Shown: positions 1 to 8,032, counted from the first letter of the stretch. The stretch is 18,647 nt of DNA from GCA-020344555 sp964405925 (GCA_964405925.1 CAYOQG010000083.1:1-18647); one strand, 5' to 3'. Numbers and translations: made by a program. Notes: generated from the sequence alone by a model not told the origin.

Positions 1-2388
1 GGTCGCTTGCGAGTCCAGATTGACCACTGATCTGCCCCACCGTCCGCCGACACCAGTCCACCCCTGCTGGCCAGCCAGGGGATTGGCGTTTCCCGCGCCG
101 CCGCCCGACCGGATCAGTGAGTTATAGGGGTTAAACTCGAACGCCGTGGCCGGGATGAGCTGCCAATCATTCCCGTTAACGCGAACGCTGACCTGCCCAC
201 CGTCCCAACCCGGTTCAGACTCCATGTAGTGCGAGAACGACGCGTAGACGTACTCGGAATCCGGTGGCAACGCGATCGGCGGGCTGAACAAAGAGTGGAC
301 AGCCGACTCGTTCTCCTCTGCGCAATCGCCGATGTCCCTATCCTCGCAATACCACGCGATGCCGGAACGCGAAAACGGCAGTGAATCGCCGCTTTGCGCC
401 CAGTTGTAAGGTGTTGGTGGGCCAAAGGGTCCGGCATTCGAAACCGTCCACCCATTCACGCCGCTCTCGAAATCATCCTCATAGATGATGGTGGCGTTTG
501 CACACTCGTTGGGCGGATCCGAGTCCAGCACTGCGATGCTCCAACCGCAAAGCCCTCGCGTGTCCATCTCGACCGCACGGATTGCGAAATCGACTTGGAT
601 TGCGTCCTCCGCGGTAAAGACATCTTCTTCAGCGACCGGCTGCCCGGTGCGGGGGTCGTTTGGAAAGCTGCCGACCAGATCCTCAGCCGCTTGATTGAGG
701 GCGTAATACGCATCCTGAAAGTCCGACGCAATGGTCAAGTATGTTGTTAACGCCCGGTACCAGACGGCGCCTGCCTTGATTGGTCCGATACCCTCGACCT
801 CAAAACCGTTGAAGGCCCCACCGTCAGTCGCCAGGGCGAATGCGTGGTTCAGAATTCCACTCCCACTGTGGACGCCGCCCGAGTCGGTGACGGAGCACGT
901 TTGCAGCGGACTGTTCGCTCGATCGGGATCACCGCCGCACGGCGGTGCCCACATGTCGCGGATGGCCCCCCCGAATGCGATGGAGTCTTCCCCGATAAGC
1001 CATCGTACGCCGTCGGGGTACTCTTCCACTTCAGAGCTGCACATCGAGCGGACGTTGTTGGGCGTGTCCAGGCCCGGTCCCGTCGGGTGCGCAGGCCACA
1101 ACGGGTCCGTCGGTGGACCCGCAAAGGCAGTGTCCCCGTTGAACAGGTCCACCAACTCGCCAAAGATGTCCGAGAACGACTCGTTCAACTGCCCCGACTG
1201 ATTCTGATAAATGAGATTGGCCGTGAACGCGGTGACGCCGTGCGTCAGTTCGTGGGCGACGATGTCGTCGGTGACGGTCCCCGTGCAAAACACCATCTGC
1301 TGCAAGGAGCCGCTCCAGAACGCATTGGGGCAGGCTGCAACCGGCGAGTTGACCGTGGCGACCATGGTGAGACCTTGAGCGTCTATGCTGTCGCGGCCAA
1401 AGGCTCGGAAGTAGTAGTCATAGGTGTCCCCATAGTAGTCGTAAGCGGCGTCGACGTCCGATATGCCCGTTGGCGCATCTCCTTCTGCGCGAGCGAGCGC
1501 ACCGGGCAGACACAGATCTTCACAACGTACCGTCGCTCTGACGGCACAGCCAACGTCCCACTCCTCGTCGCAGCATCGCAGTGCGATTTCGCAAACGGTC
1601 GACTCGCAAGCGGCTTCGTCGCATCCCCCGCCATCGTGCGGGTAGCAGCAGTCACTGCCGAGGTCAGTGTCATGGATGGACCGCGACCTGATCGTGCACG
1701 TCATCCTCCAGCGATCGAGAACCGCCCCGCTGTGGGCGTCGACGAAGAATGCCTCTCGCATTCCGGACGTCCGATCACCGAGTACGATATGATACGCCAA
1801 GTGCTGGCCGACCGTTGGGTCGCCATACCAGCCAGGATCTACGATCACCAACTCCGAGCGTTCAACGATAGGCTGCAACAAACCAGCCTCTGCCTCCGCC
1901 ACACGCTTGGCAACCTCCACGGAAACGCTCGGGGTCGTATCGAGTTTCGCGGCAATCGGGTAGAAATCGCCGTTGCAGGCGATGACGTCTCCTTCACTAT
2001 TCTGGTGGACCTTTATGACACCTGAGAACACCGATACACTCCGGTGGACCTGTCGGTACTCTGTGTGCCTATGCCCTAGCGCATCGGTCCACGTCCGGTG
2101 CTCAGCCAACTGGGCCTCCGGACTCTGAATGCCAAACAGATGCCCGTACTGTTGAAGGAACTCATCTGGTTCGGGATGATCTCCCCCACCACGGAATGCT
2201 GTCGGGATCACACTACCTTGACCCGCCGTGACAGACGATGCGAGGCCCGTCACCCGCGATAGGTGGACGCGAAGGGGCGGGCCGGTCCGATCCTCACCCC
2301 ACGTGCCTGCGCCGAAGAATGCCGGTACGACGACAAGAAGTGCGCACCGGAGTCGGCACCTTAAGGATCCGAACGTTTTGCCGTGCAC
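1..2388 (-). CDS. Secreted M4 (thermolysin-like) metalloprotease, C-terminus cut by window edge
   Basis: Zinc endopeptidase of the thermolysin family, probably exported and self-activated. The frame is open from the left edge up to a GTG at 2388. That start gives a basic, hydrophobic leader (RCRLRCALLVVVPAFFGAG) with a G-rich stretch about 7 nt upstream; in-frame stops lie near 2497 and 2479, and GTG 2466 or TTG 2448 are alternative starts. An FTP/PepSY-type propeptide spans about residues 40-230. A 10-Cys module lies at 247-293. The catalytic domain follows, with HELTH at 379-383, third zinc ligand Glu403 (in NESFSD), Tyr394 and His507 (SGGVHSGSG). Spacing between these residues equals that of thermolysin (His146 to Glu166, His146 to Tyr157). 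From about residue 637 a MAM/jelly-roll-like domain begins (DDFESGVNGW) and continues off the edge. At least 796 residues. The family call is secure; the start and C-terminal length are not. Confidence 0.93.
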   Translation of the reverse strand, partial: MHGKTFGSLRCRLRCALLVVVPAFFGAGTWGEDRTGPPLRVHLSRVTGLASSVTAGQGSVIPTAFRGGGDHPEPDEFLQQYGHLFGIQSPEAQLAEHRTWTDALGHRHTEYRQVHRSVSVFSGVIKVHQNSEGDVIACNGDFYPIAAKLDTTPSVSVEVAKRVAEAEAGLLQPIVERSELVIVDPGWYGDPTVGQHLAYHIVLGDRTSGMREAFFVDAHSGAVLDRWRMTCTIRSRSIHDTDLGSDCCYPHDGGGCDEAACESTVCEIALRCCDEEWDVGCAVRATVRCEDLCLPGALARAEGDAPTGISDVDAAYDYYGDTYDYYFRAFGRDSIDAQGLTMVATVNSPVAACPNAFWSGSLQQMVFCTGTVTDDIVAHELTHGVTAFTANLIYQNQSGQLNESFSDIFGELVDLFNGDTAFAGPPTDPLWPAHPTGPGLDTPNNVRSMCSSEVEEYPDGVRWLIGEDSIAFGGAIRDMWAPPCGGDPDRANSPLQTCSVTDSGGVHSGSGILNHAFALATDGGAFNGFEVEGIGPIKAGAVWYRALTTYLTIASDFQDAYYALNQAAEDLVGSFPNDPRTGQPVAEEDVFTAEDAIQVDFAIRAVEMDTRGLCGWSIAVLDSDPPNECANATIIYEDDFESGVNGWTVSNAGPFGPPTPYNWAQSGDSLPFSRSGIAWYCEDRDIGDCAEENESAVHSLFSPPIALPPDSEYVYASFSHYMESEPGWDGGQVSVRVNGNDWQLIPATAFEFNPYNSLIRSGGGAGNANPLAGQQGWTGVGGRWGRSVVNLDSQAT

Positions 2389-2692
2389 GAGAGCCCCCGC
2401 GAGGAAAAAGTCGAAACTCGCAGACGTCGGTATGCCAAAACAGAACAACCTCGACCAAGAGGCCACGATCTCGACGTCTCAGCTTCTGGGCATTTTCTAC
2501 CCCAGCACCCGACGTTCCAACGGTAACAAGAGTAATGCGTTCGGGTCAAGCGGGATCGCACGGCGTCTCGCTCGTGGCCGTATCTCGCCACATGACCGAT
2601 TCTGCGCATGAAGAGGGCGAGGCATCCGCCGAGGGAGGACGCCTCGCCACTCTCTGACTATCCCGGTGTATCTCGGGATTACCTGGCTGGGT
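2389..2692. other. Intergenic region upstream of the M4 protease
   Basis: About 300 bases between the end of the basic protein gene and the chosen GTG start of the protease. Its left part (to about 2466) could be protease N-terminus if an earlier GTG or TTG start is used. It also holds the hairpin at 2612-2653. Short reading frames on both strands have no recognisable domain and no convincing ribosome binding site. No promoter was assigned. Confidence 0.5.
2612..2653 (-). terminator. Candidate hairpin terminator after the basic protein gene
   Basis: AGAGGGCGAGGC at 2612-2623 pairs with GCCTCGCC-A-CTCT at 2641-2653: 12 base pairs with one bulged A and a 17-nt loop. It lies 40 nt downstream of the stop at 2693 on the minus strand. 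There is no clear U-run after it, so it may be Rho-dependent, an mRNA stabiliser, or simply a fold in the protease leader. Confidence 0.4.
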
Positions 2693-3169
2693 CTACTTGG
2701 GGAAGCAGAACGGCCTGCCCTTGTAGGTGGGCGTAGTGACTACCATGAATGATCCACTCTTGGTGCGGGCAACCGCCTTGATCGTGTTCTTACCGAACTT
2801 GGAATACAGGACGTTCCTGCAAGTCGTCGGGGTAGCGGTGCGAACATTGAACTGCTTCTTGGTGGTCCTCGCCCACCTCGCCACCTGGGTGGGTGTGACG
2901 ATCTGGATGATCGCGCCCTTGTTGATCCAGTTGGTGAAGGTGTTAAGGATGGCGACGCTCGGACGAGAGCACTTGGCCGGTCCCCAAGTCTGGTTGTACA
3001 GCGTCCGGAACGAGTTGATCTTGTTCTGGAAGTTGTTGTTCCAGTGCTTGTAGGCGACCGGCACGTCCGTCCGATTCGTCTTCGTCGTCCGATGAGTCTT
3101 ATACGTGCTCATCGTGCTGGTCCCTCCCCAACTTGGCTGGTTCGTGCGTCCTCTTACATTCGTCCTCAT
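2693..3169 (-). CDS. Small, very basic Thr/Asn-rich protein of unknown function
   Basis: No family recognised. The ATG at 3169 is preceded by GGAGG with an 8-nt spacer, giving 158 residues. An internal ATG at 3112 also has a GGAGG (10-nt spacer) and would give 139 residues; a TTG at 3184 overlaps the first Shine-Dalgarno and is unlikely. By eye the 158-residue form has about 27 Lys/Arg against a single Asp and no Glu, about 27 Thr and 15 Asn, and only three Cys. There is no signal peptide or membrane segment. Aromatic and basic residues are spread evenly, with patches such as HRTTKTNRT and TTKKQFNVRT. The charge suggests binding to nucleic acid or another polyanion, but that is inference. It is followed by a hairpin and then the M4 protease on the same strand. 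The good ribosome binding sites and consistent C-ending codons support a real gene. Confidence 0.65.
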   Translation of the reverse strand: MRTNVRGRTNQPSWGGTSTMSTYKTHRTTKTNRTDVPVAYKHWNNNFQNKINSFRTLYNQTWGPAKCSRPSVAILNTFTNWINKGAIIQIVTPTQVARWARTTKKQFNVRTATPTTCRNVLYSKFGKNTIKAVARTKSGSFMVVTTPTYKGRPFCFPK

Positions 3170-3184
3170 TGTGAATACCTCCAA

Positions 3185-3968
3185 AAGGTACAGGATCTAC
3201 ATCTGCATCTACACTGACGCGTTCCCGACGTGCTTTAATCGGAGCGGATGGGGCGACGCTTGAGATAGTGGAACACTGCACGAAGGGAGCAATGACGCGG
3301 TCTTGCCAAACGGTTAGCCAGCGCCACGGCAACGGGTGCCTGACAGGCCTGATGCTGTGATTGTCTGAACCCCTGTTTTTGGAGGGGAAACCGCCATTTC
3401 TGAGGTGTCGAGAGCCGACATGGTGCCACGGGACAGGCCGCTAGCGCGGGTCTCCGAGCGGCAGAAATCGAGTCGCCACCACCGCCAAAATTCTGTTTTT
3501 TTGCAAAATTGCTGGGGTCTCCAAAGCAGACCGCGTGAAGATCGCGGATGTGTTTGACGCGTCCCCTCGCTAAGGGAACACGAGGGGGTATGCCCCGGAC
3601 AATCCGCTGCAGGCGGCCGTCCGGCCGCTCCCCAACGTCCGTTGGGATCTTCAACTTGCGAAGGCGTGGGAGCTATAACATGCCCCACACCTACGCTCAG
3701 CACGTACGGATTCGGGCGGTCGATTCGATTGGGAGCTGAATCTGGCCGCGGTAAGGCGGCCCGAAACGGCCCGAAGTGCGCGTAGTCAGCCTCTTTCGCG
3801 TGTCGTTTCGTGTTCCGAAAACCTGAGCCCCGCATCAGCCGTGCCGGTGTTGCCTAGACCACTGCTGCTCTTCACGACGATCGGTGCAGGATGGACGCAG
3901 TCGGCGGGGCTCGAGGTGTGTCGCCGAATCCGATCGAGGATTGGGCCCGCCAGACGCCCTTTGGCGGC
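3185..3968. other. Long gap without a convincing gene
   Basis: Nearly 800 bases with no domain-bearing reading frame. The longest frames (minus, 139 and 173 codons) are Arg/Pro/Ser-rich, lack ribosome binding sites and overlap each other, as expected of chance frames in GC-rich DNA. The gap holds a 6-nt tandem triplet (ATCTAC, ATCTGC, ATCTAC at 3195-3212), a cluster of inverted repeats at 3563-3646 and a T-run at 3496-3502. It may contain promoters for the basic protein gene or a structured RNA. Confidence 0.5.
3563..3646. repeat. Cluster of three hairpin-forming inverted repeats
   Basis: Three perfect stems follow one another. CCCCTCG (3563-3569) pairs with CGAGGGG (3581-3587). GCGGCC (3613-3618) pairs with GGCCGC (3623-3628) around loop GTCC. 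CCCAAC (3631-3636) pairs with GTTGGG (3641-3646), again around loop GTCC. The G-run at 3585-3588 can instead pair with CCCC at 3593-3596, so the first hairpin has a competing partner. No poly-U tract follows on either strand. It could be a small structured RNA or leader element; the strand is unknown. Confidence 0.45.
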
Positions 3969-4547
3969 TCACGACTCCTCAAAGTGACCAGCATAGTCCC
4001 GCAACAGCTTCAAGCCCTCAAAAATGCGGGACTTTACCACTGACGCGGGGATCTCCAACACTTCTGCGATTTCCGCCCTGGACAGGTCCTCGACATATCG
4101 GAGTCGGAGTACCTCCTGCTGATCATCGGAGAGAGCCCGGACAAGCTCATTCACCCGCGAGCGCTGCTCGTCCCGAACCAGTCGCGTCAACTGTCCCGTC
4201 AGAAGCTCATGGATTTGTGACTCCGGCGGGAGGACCTGCCCCTCCTGTCGCCGTCGACTGCGACGCCGGAGCAACGTGAGACATTGATTCCGGGCAATCT
4301 TGTACAGCCAAGGGCGAAAAGAATCCGGGATGTTCTGGGTGCTCAGGACGCGGCAGCAGACGTCTTGAACAGCGTCCTCTGCCTCTTCCATGCTGCCTAG
4401 ATAGCCCCAGCAAAACCGCAATAGGCGCTCCCGATAAAGTGTGTCGAGCAGCGCACCAGCCTCCGGAGCGGAGCCTCGTAGCTGAGTAATCAGCTCCGAC
4501 GTCAGGTCCTCCGCATGCGGTCCTGGCTCGGGACGCGGTGTCTCCAA
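3969..4547 (-). CDS. ECF-type RNA polymerase sigma factor
   Basis: An alternative sigma factor of the sigma-70 extracytoplasmic-function group, 192 residues, which is typical. Region sigma2 covers about residues 35-98, with the region 2.2-like GSMEEAEDAVQDVCCRVL and the Arg-rich end of region 2 (LLRRRSRRR). Sigma4 covers about 130-185, with the helix-turn-helix SRAEIAEVLEIPASVVKSRI. The start is TTG at 4547, with GGAG 7 nt upstream. It lies 97 nt downstream of a membrane Ser/Thr kinase on the same strand. In planctomycetes ECF genes are often paired with such kinases instead of classical anti-sigma genes (established knowledge), so the kinase may control this sigma factor. A hairpin and a weak -10-like TATAAC sit between the two genes. 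The final residues after the helix-turn-helix are short, with no C-terminal extension. Confidence 0.93.
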   Translation of the reverse strand: METPRPEPGPHAEDLTSELITQLRGSAPEAGALLDTLYRERLLRFCWGYLGSMEEAEDAVQDVCCRVLSTQNIPDSFRPWLYKIARNQCLTLLRRRSRRRQEGQVLPPESQIHELLTGQLTRLVRDEQRSRVNELVRALSDDQQEVLRLRYVEDLSRAEIAEVLEIPASVVKSRIFEGLKLLRDYAGHFEES

Positions 4548-4598
4548 ACGGTTTCTCCACCCACGCAGGCGCTGTTCACCGAGGTTCGATGGCGCGGC

Positions 4599-4631
4599 CT
4601 ACCCAAACAGCGAGTGTTATATTGTGGGTAG
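4599..4631 (-). promoter_or_regulatory. Hairpin and -10-like box between kinase and sigma genes
   Basis: CTACCCA (4599-4605) pairs with TGGGTAG (4625-4631), and the stem can extend inward with AACA (4606-4609) against TGTT (4615-4618). On the minus strand the 3' arm side contains TATAAC, which fits a -10 box, but I see no good -35 at the right distance. It may let the sigma gene be expressed separately from the kinase, by attenuation or a secondary promoter. Confidence 0.3.
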
Positions 4632-4644
4632 CGATCCTTTGCCA

Positions 4645-6336
4645 CTACTGTGGTGGCGTACCTGAAGCCGCCTCGTCATAACGTTTCTGTACATTCGCCT
4701 CGAGCTCCCTGAGCTCAGCTTCGACGGCTCCCAGCTCGTCAGGTACATCGAAGACATCGGGCCCGTATAGGACTTGAAGACCTTCCAAGGCCTTCCGCCT
4801 CTCCTCATGCCACTTCAGGGGATCGCGGCGGAAGAGGTCGAGGGCCTCGGCAAAGAAACCCTCCGCGTCCTCGTAGTCCTTGTCCGAGGGTTCTTCACGG
4901 CGGATCAGTAGCGTGGCCAGGCTCACAAGCACGGGGCCAGCACGGTCGTCCTCTCTTAGCCGTTGGAAGGCGGCGAGTGCCCTGCGATACTTGGGCTCCG
5001 CCTCGTCGAGCCGGCCGTTCTCGGATAGGAGTTCAGCATATTGGGCTTGGGTGATCGCCTCTGCCAGCTCATTCTTGTCGAACAGTTCCCGTATGAATCT
5101 CGCTTCCCCCTGTTTCATGGTGCTGTCAACCCACACCCGAGCGGCACTCACAACGATGATCGACGCCACGGCAAAACCGACGGCCAGGCGGTGTCGGACC
5201 ACGAATTTGCGCAACTGATAGAAGCCGCTCGCCCGACGAGCCAGGATCGGCTGATTGGTCAGGTAGCGACCGATATCCTCGGACAACAGCGCGGCGGTCT
5301 GGTATCGTCGATCCGGATCCTTCTCCAGGGCTTTTAGTATAATGGTCTCAAGCTCACCGCGTAGCGTCCGGTCGATCGTACCAGGTCTCCTTGGTGGCTC
5401 TTGGCTGATCATGTGGATGGCTTCGGGCAGAGCCTTCCGCCTCACTGCGTGTGGTAGCTGGCCGGTCATAAGCTCGTACAGAACGACACCCAACGCATAG
5501 ACATCGCTTCGGACGTCGATGGCGTCTGTGTCACCCCGTGCCTCCTCCGGGCTCATATACGGCAGGGTCCCCATGAGTCTGCCGACGTCGTGCAGGGTGC
5601 TCATCAGCGAAACCTCCGGGTCGCTGATCCGGGCAAGTCCGAAGTCCAGGATTTTGGGATTGCCCTCGGAGTCGACCAGAATGTTCGTCGGCTTCAGATC
5701 GCGGTGTATGACGCCCCGCTGGTGAGCGTAGTTGATCGCATCACAAACCTTGCGAAAAAGCTCCAGTCGTTCTCGTTTGGGAGGTCCGCGGTCACGGGCA
5801 AACTCGGTGAGCGGGACCCCTGGAACGAGTTCCATAGCAAAGAAATGCCGCCCCTCTTCCGTACGACCGGCTTCGTAGATGGCTGCGATCGCGGGGTGCT
5901 TGAGGCGGGCCAAAGTCTGAGCCTCGCGCTGGAAGAGGCGAACACGATATTCATCCACAAATTCCCCGCCCCGAACGATCTTGATGGCAACCGCTCGCTT
6001 TGGCGTCTGCTGCTCAGCCTCATAAACGATCCCCATGCCGCCTTCGCCCAACCGGCGGCGGATCAGGTAGGATCCTATTCGGGCCGGAAGGGGCGGCTCA
6101 GGGGGCCTCGACGCGTTGGCGACGGCGGCAATCCCGGCGTGGAACTCCGCAGCCCGAGTGCGACAGATCTCGCAACGTGCGATATGGTCTGCGACCTCTG
6201 GGGCGTTGCGGTCCAGGCCGCTCCACAACTCCTCGTCTGAAAGCTCGCAGGTCATGCCCTCGGTCATCCAAGAGGCTGCCCAAAGGAACCTCGCCCGCGC
6301 TCGAAATGAGGCGCGGGGTGCCCTACCCAACATCAT
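4645..6336 (-). CDS. Membrane Ser/Thr protein kinase with N-terminal zinc-finger anti-sigma-like motif and TPR tail
   Basis: A Hanks-type (PknB-like) kinase of 563 residues. The N-terminus carries Cys30 and H51-x3-C55-x2-C58, the pattern of zinc-binding anti-sigma domains. The kinase domain is about 87-365: glycine loop GEGGMG (97-102), Lys119 (VAIK), Glu138, catalytic HRDLKPTN (211-218), DFG (231-233) and MSPEE in place of APE (261-265). All catalytic residues are present, so it should be active. One membrane helix lies at about 384-403, then TPR-like helices (about 420-510) and a Glu-rich coiled end. The start is uncertain: ATG 6336 has a poor ribosome binding site, and ATG 6267 or 6255 would remove up to 27 residues but keep the zinc motif. 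It is followed by the ECF sigma gene; the kinase probably senses outside or envelope signals and controls that factor. Confidence 0.93.
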   Translation of the reverse strand: MMLGRAPRASFRARARFLWAASWMTEGMTCELSDEELWSGLDRNAPEVADHIARCEICRTRAAEFHAGIAAVANASRPPEPPLPARIGSYLIRRRLGEGGMGIVYEAEQQTPKRAVAIKIVRGGEFVDEYRVRLFQREAQTLARLKHPAIAAIYEAGRTEEGRHFFAMELVPGVPLTEFARDRGPPKRERLELFRKVCDAINYAHQRGVIHRDLKPTNILVDSEGNPKILDFGLARISDPEVSLMSTLHDVGRLMGTLPYMSPEEARGDTDAIDVRSDVYALGVVLYELMTGQLPHAVRRKALPEAIHMISQEPPRRPGTIDRTLRGELETIILKALEKDPDRRYQTAALLSEDIGRYLTNQPILARRASGFYQLRKFVVRHRLAVGFAVASIIVVSAARVWVDSTMKQGEARFIRELFDKNELAEAITQAQYAELLSENGRLDEAEPKYRRALAAFQRLREDDRAGPVLVSLATLLIRREEPSDKDYEDAEGFFAEALDLFRRDPLKWHEERRKALEGLQVLYGPDVFDVPDELGAVEAELRELEANVQKRYDEAASGTPPQ

Positions 6337-6661
6337 ATCGCGTGATGACGCCCCTTTTTACGCGAATCGGCAAAAAACATGGATTTTCGTCCGTCGTTCT
6401 TCGAGTTGCGAGGTCTTAGAGGGTGGAAGCCGTGTTCTGGTGAACCGGCGCAGCGCGGAAGAAAAAAGGAGTGGGTTGCGTAGCTATCCCTGATGCGTTT
6501 AATGCCTGTGGGTGATGGCTCGATTGCCCTAGGGCTCTCTCGTGTTGAAATCGTGCCCGCGCACCGTTATGTTACGTGGTGTGCGAGAGTTTACGTAAAG
6601 CGTACGTTTACCCAATGGCGTAGCAACGCCCGCGACGCTGTTTTGAGGAGGTCATCCAAAG
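6337..6661. other. Divergent regulatory region between kinase and pseudopilin
   Basis: About 325 bases separating the minus-strand kinase and the plus-strand pseudopilin. It must hold promoters for both. No domain-bearing reading frame was seen. Its right end contains the promoter-like pair and palindromes annotated at 6545-6610, and the GAGGAGG ribosome binding site at 6645-6651. Confidence 0.5.
6545..6610 (+). promoter_or_regulatory. Candidate sigma70-like promoter with operator-like palindromes for the pseudopilin
   Basis: TTGAAA (6545-6550), a 17-nt spacer and TATGTT (6568-6573) resemble -35 and -10 boxes (5/6 and 4/6 matches to consensus). Downstream are a perfect 10-bp palindrome TTTACGTAAA (6590-6599) and an imperfect one, TAAA-G-CGTACG-TTTA (6596-6610). 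TACGT occurs three times (6573, 6592, 6603). This could be an operator just after the transcription start, about 50-70 nt before the ATG. Whether planctomycete polymerase uses these boxes is inference. Confidence 0.35.
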
Positions 6662-7801
6662 ATGTTGAAACAGACGCAACAACACCGAAGGCTTTGCGGT
6701 AGAAGTGCCTTCACTCTGATCGAGCTGCTGGTCGTGATCGCCATCATCGCCCTGCTGATCGCGATTCTTCTGCCCTCGCTGGAGGCGGCACGCCGGCAAT
6801 CCAAGAACTCAGCCTGCCTTTCGCACATCAAGAACATAGCCACAAGCAGCCGGGTGTATGAGGCCGACGATCCGAACGGGTGGGGCATCCCCGTGCATCC
6901 GCTTCAGTACCATCAGTGCCCCGGTGAGGAGCCTGGCGCACCCTGCACGGAACCGCAATACATCGGTGCGTACGAGTGGGGTGGCAAATCAGGAATCGGC
7001 AGCCCGGGTCACCCATTCGCGATGGAACGGAATGCTCCATCCGACGGTGCATTCGCGTGGCAGAGCAGCCGATACGGCACGGCGGCCGGCTTTGGTCCTG
7101 CGACCCGGCCCATGAACGACATTCTGTACAAGGGCGGGTTCAAAGATAATACCGAGTTCCGACCGCTCTGGAAGCATGATACCGAACTGGAACTCGATCT
7201 ATTTAAGTGCCCCGGTGACAATGGACCACCGCGAGGGGCACACTGTCCGGATTGGGTCGCCCATTCAGAACGGTCCTCGTTCGACCATTTCGGTAACAGC
7301 TTTGCCGCGAATGTCTTCATGATCGCCATGTCCGGTGGAGGTTGGATGGAGTCGAACTCGCCATACATGCGGCCTGTTTCGCGTGTCCCCACGCCGTCGC
7401 GGACGCTCTATTACGAAGAGAACATCGGTCGTTGGGCCTGGTCCTGCAAGCGAGAACTCCCGGAGTGCGTGGCCGATCTCGGCCTTGAAGGTGTTGACCC
7501 TGGCCCGACGAAGGCCGTCCGTGGTTGGCACGGCAAGGACTGGACGTTCAACCGAGCATTCGTCGATGCCCACGCCGATACGCAGAAGATCTACATCGAG
7601 GGCACTGAGGACCAGGACGGATACGCCCTGCATTACCGCAACGAGCGGATTTACCCTGACGGTGATGGGGTCCGCAACCACGGCTGCATCATTGTCCGCG
7701 GCGATGGGTGGCAGAAGGACACCCTTCCGGCGGATCTGGTCCCTACGGGGCTCTGGCATGATGGTAACGGACGTCCGTCCTACGAAGGGTGTGTGGAATA
7801 A
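6662..7801 (+). CDS. Pseudopilin-like protein with type IV pilin N-terminal methylation signal
   Basis: A 379-residue secreted or surface protein with a prepilin leader: 16 residues ending in GRSA, then FTLIE (Phe17, Glu21) and a hydrophobic helix to about residue 38. Prepilin peptidase should cut before Phe17; Ala rather than the usual Gly is at -1. The ATG at 6662 has GAGGAGG 10 nt upstream. The rest is a large Gly/Trp/Pro/His-rich globular domain with several Cys and a late FNRAFVDAHADTQKIYIEG stretch, typical of the expanded families of single-domain pseudopilins in planctomycetes (known for the group; function of individual members is unknown). It stands alone, without other type II secretion genes, and ends before a good terminator. 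It probably sits in the cell envelope; a role in secretion or the extracellular matrix is speculative. Confidence 0.9.
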   Translation: MLKQTQQHRRLCGRSAFTLIELLVVIAIIALLIAILLPSLEAARRQSKNSACLSHIKNIATSSRVYEADDPNGWGIPVHPLQYHQCPGEEPGAPCTEPQYIGAYEWGGKSGIGSPGHPFAMERNAPSDGAFAWQSSRYGTAAGFGPATRPMNDILYKGGFKDNTEFRPLWKHDTELELDLFKCPGDNGPPRGAHCPDWVAHSERSSFDHFGNSFAANVFMIAMSGGGWMESNSPYMRPVSRVPTPSRTLYYEENIGRWAWSCKRELPECVADLGLEGVDPGPTKAVRGWHGKDWTFNRAFVDAHADTQKIYIEGTEDQDGYALHYRNERIYPDGDGVRNHGCIIVRGDGWQKDTLPADLVPTGLWHDGNGRPSYEGCVE

Positions 7802-7885
7802 GCAACTAGAGGCTTGGACCCGCTGCGCAGATCGTATTCCGCATCGCCGCGTGTCCGAGCGCTAGTAGACAACGTCGTAACCGCG

Positions 7886-7926
7886 AAGGCGCTGCCGATC
7901 CTCGCGATCCGCGGCGCCTTTTTCTT
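7886..7926 (+). terminator. Intrinsic terminator of the pseudopilin gene
   Basis: AAGGCGCT (7886-7893) pairs with GGCGCCTT (7913-7920, one G-U pair), with an inner GATC/GATC pairing in the loop, followed by a T-run (TTTTTCTTT through 7926). It lies about 85 nt after the stop codon at 7799-7801. Confidence 0.8.
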
Positions 7927-8032
7927 TACGCCTGGAGTGAAAAACGAAGTCAGCGCGCCGAGATGTGTCGCGAACCGAGGCGGGTGAGGTCACCGGCGCG
8001 GCATACGCGGGTTTGTGGGTTTCGCACACAAA

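Noticed and set aside
844..2025. 393-codon plus-strand frame
   Set aside because: Antisense to the M4 protease, whose frame has HELTH and all other family motifs.
3195..3212. Three 6-nt units (ATCTAC, ATCTGC, ATCTAC) considered as a tandem repeat or operator
   Set aside because: Too short and imperfect to separate from chance.
3314..3835. 173-codon minus-strand frame in the long gap
   Set aside because: Arg/Pro/Ser-rich, no Shine-Dalgarno, overlaps another equally poor frame; judged a chance frame.
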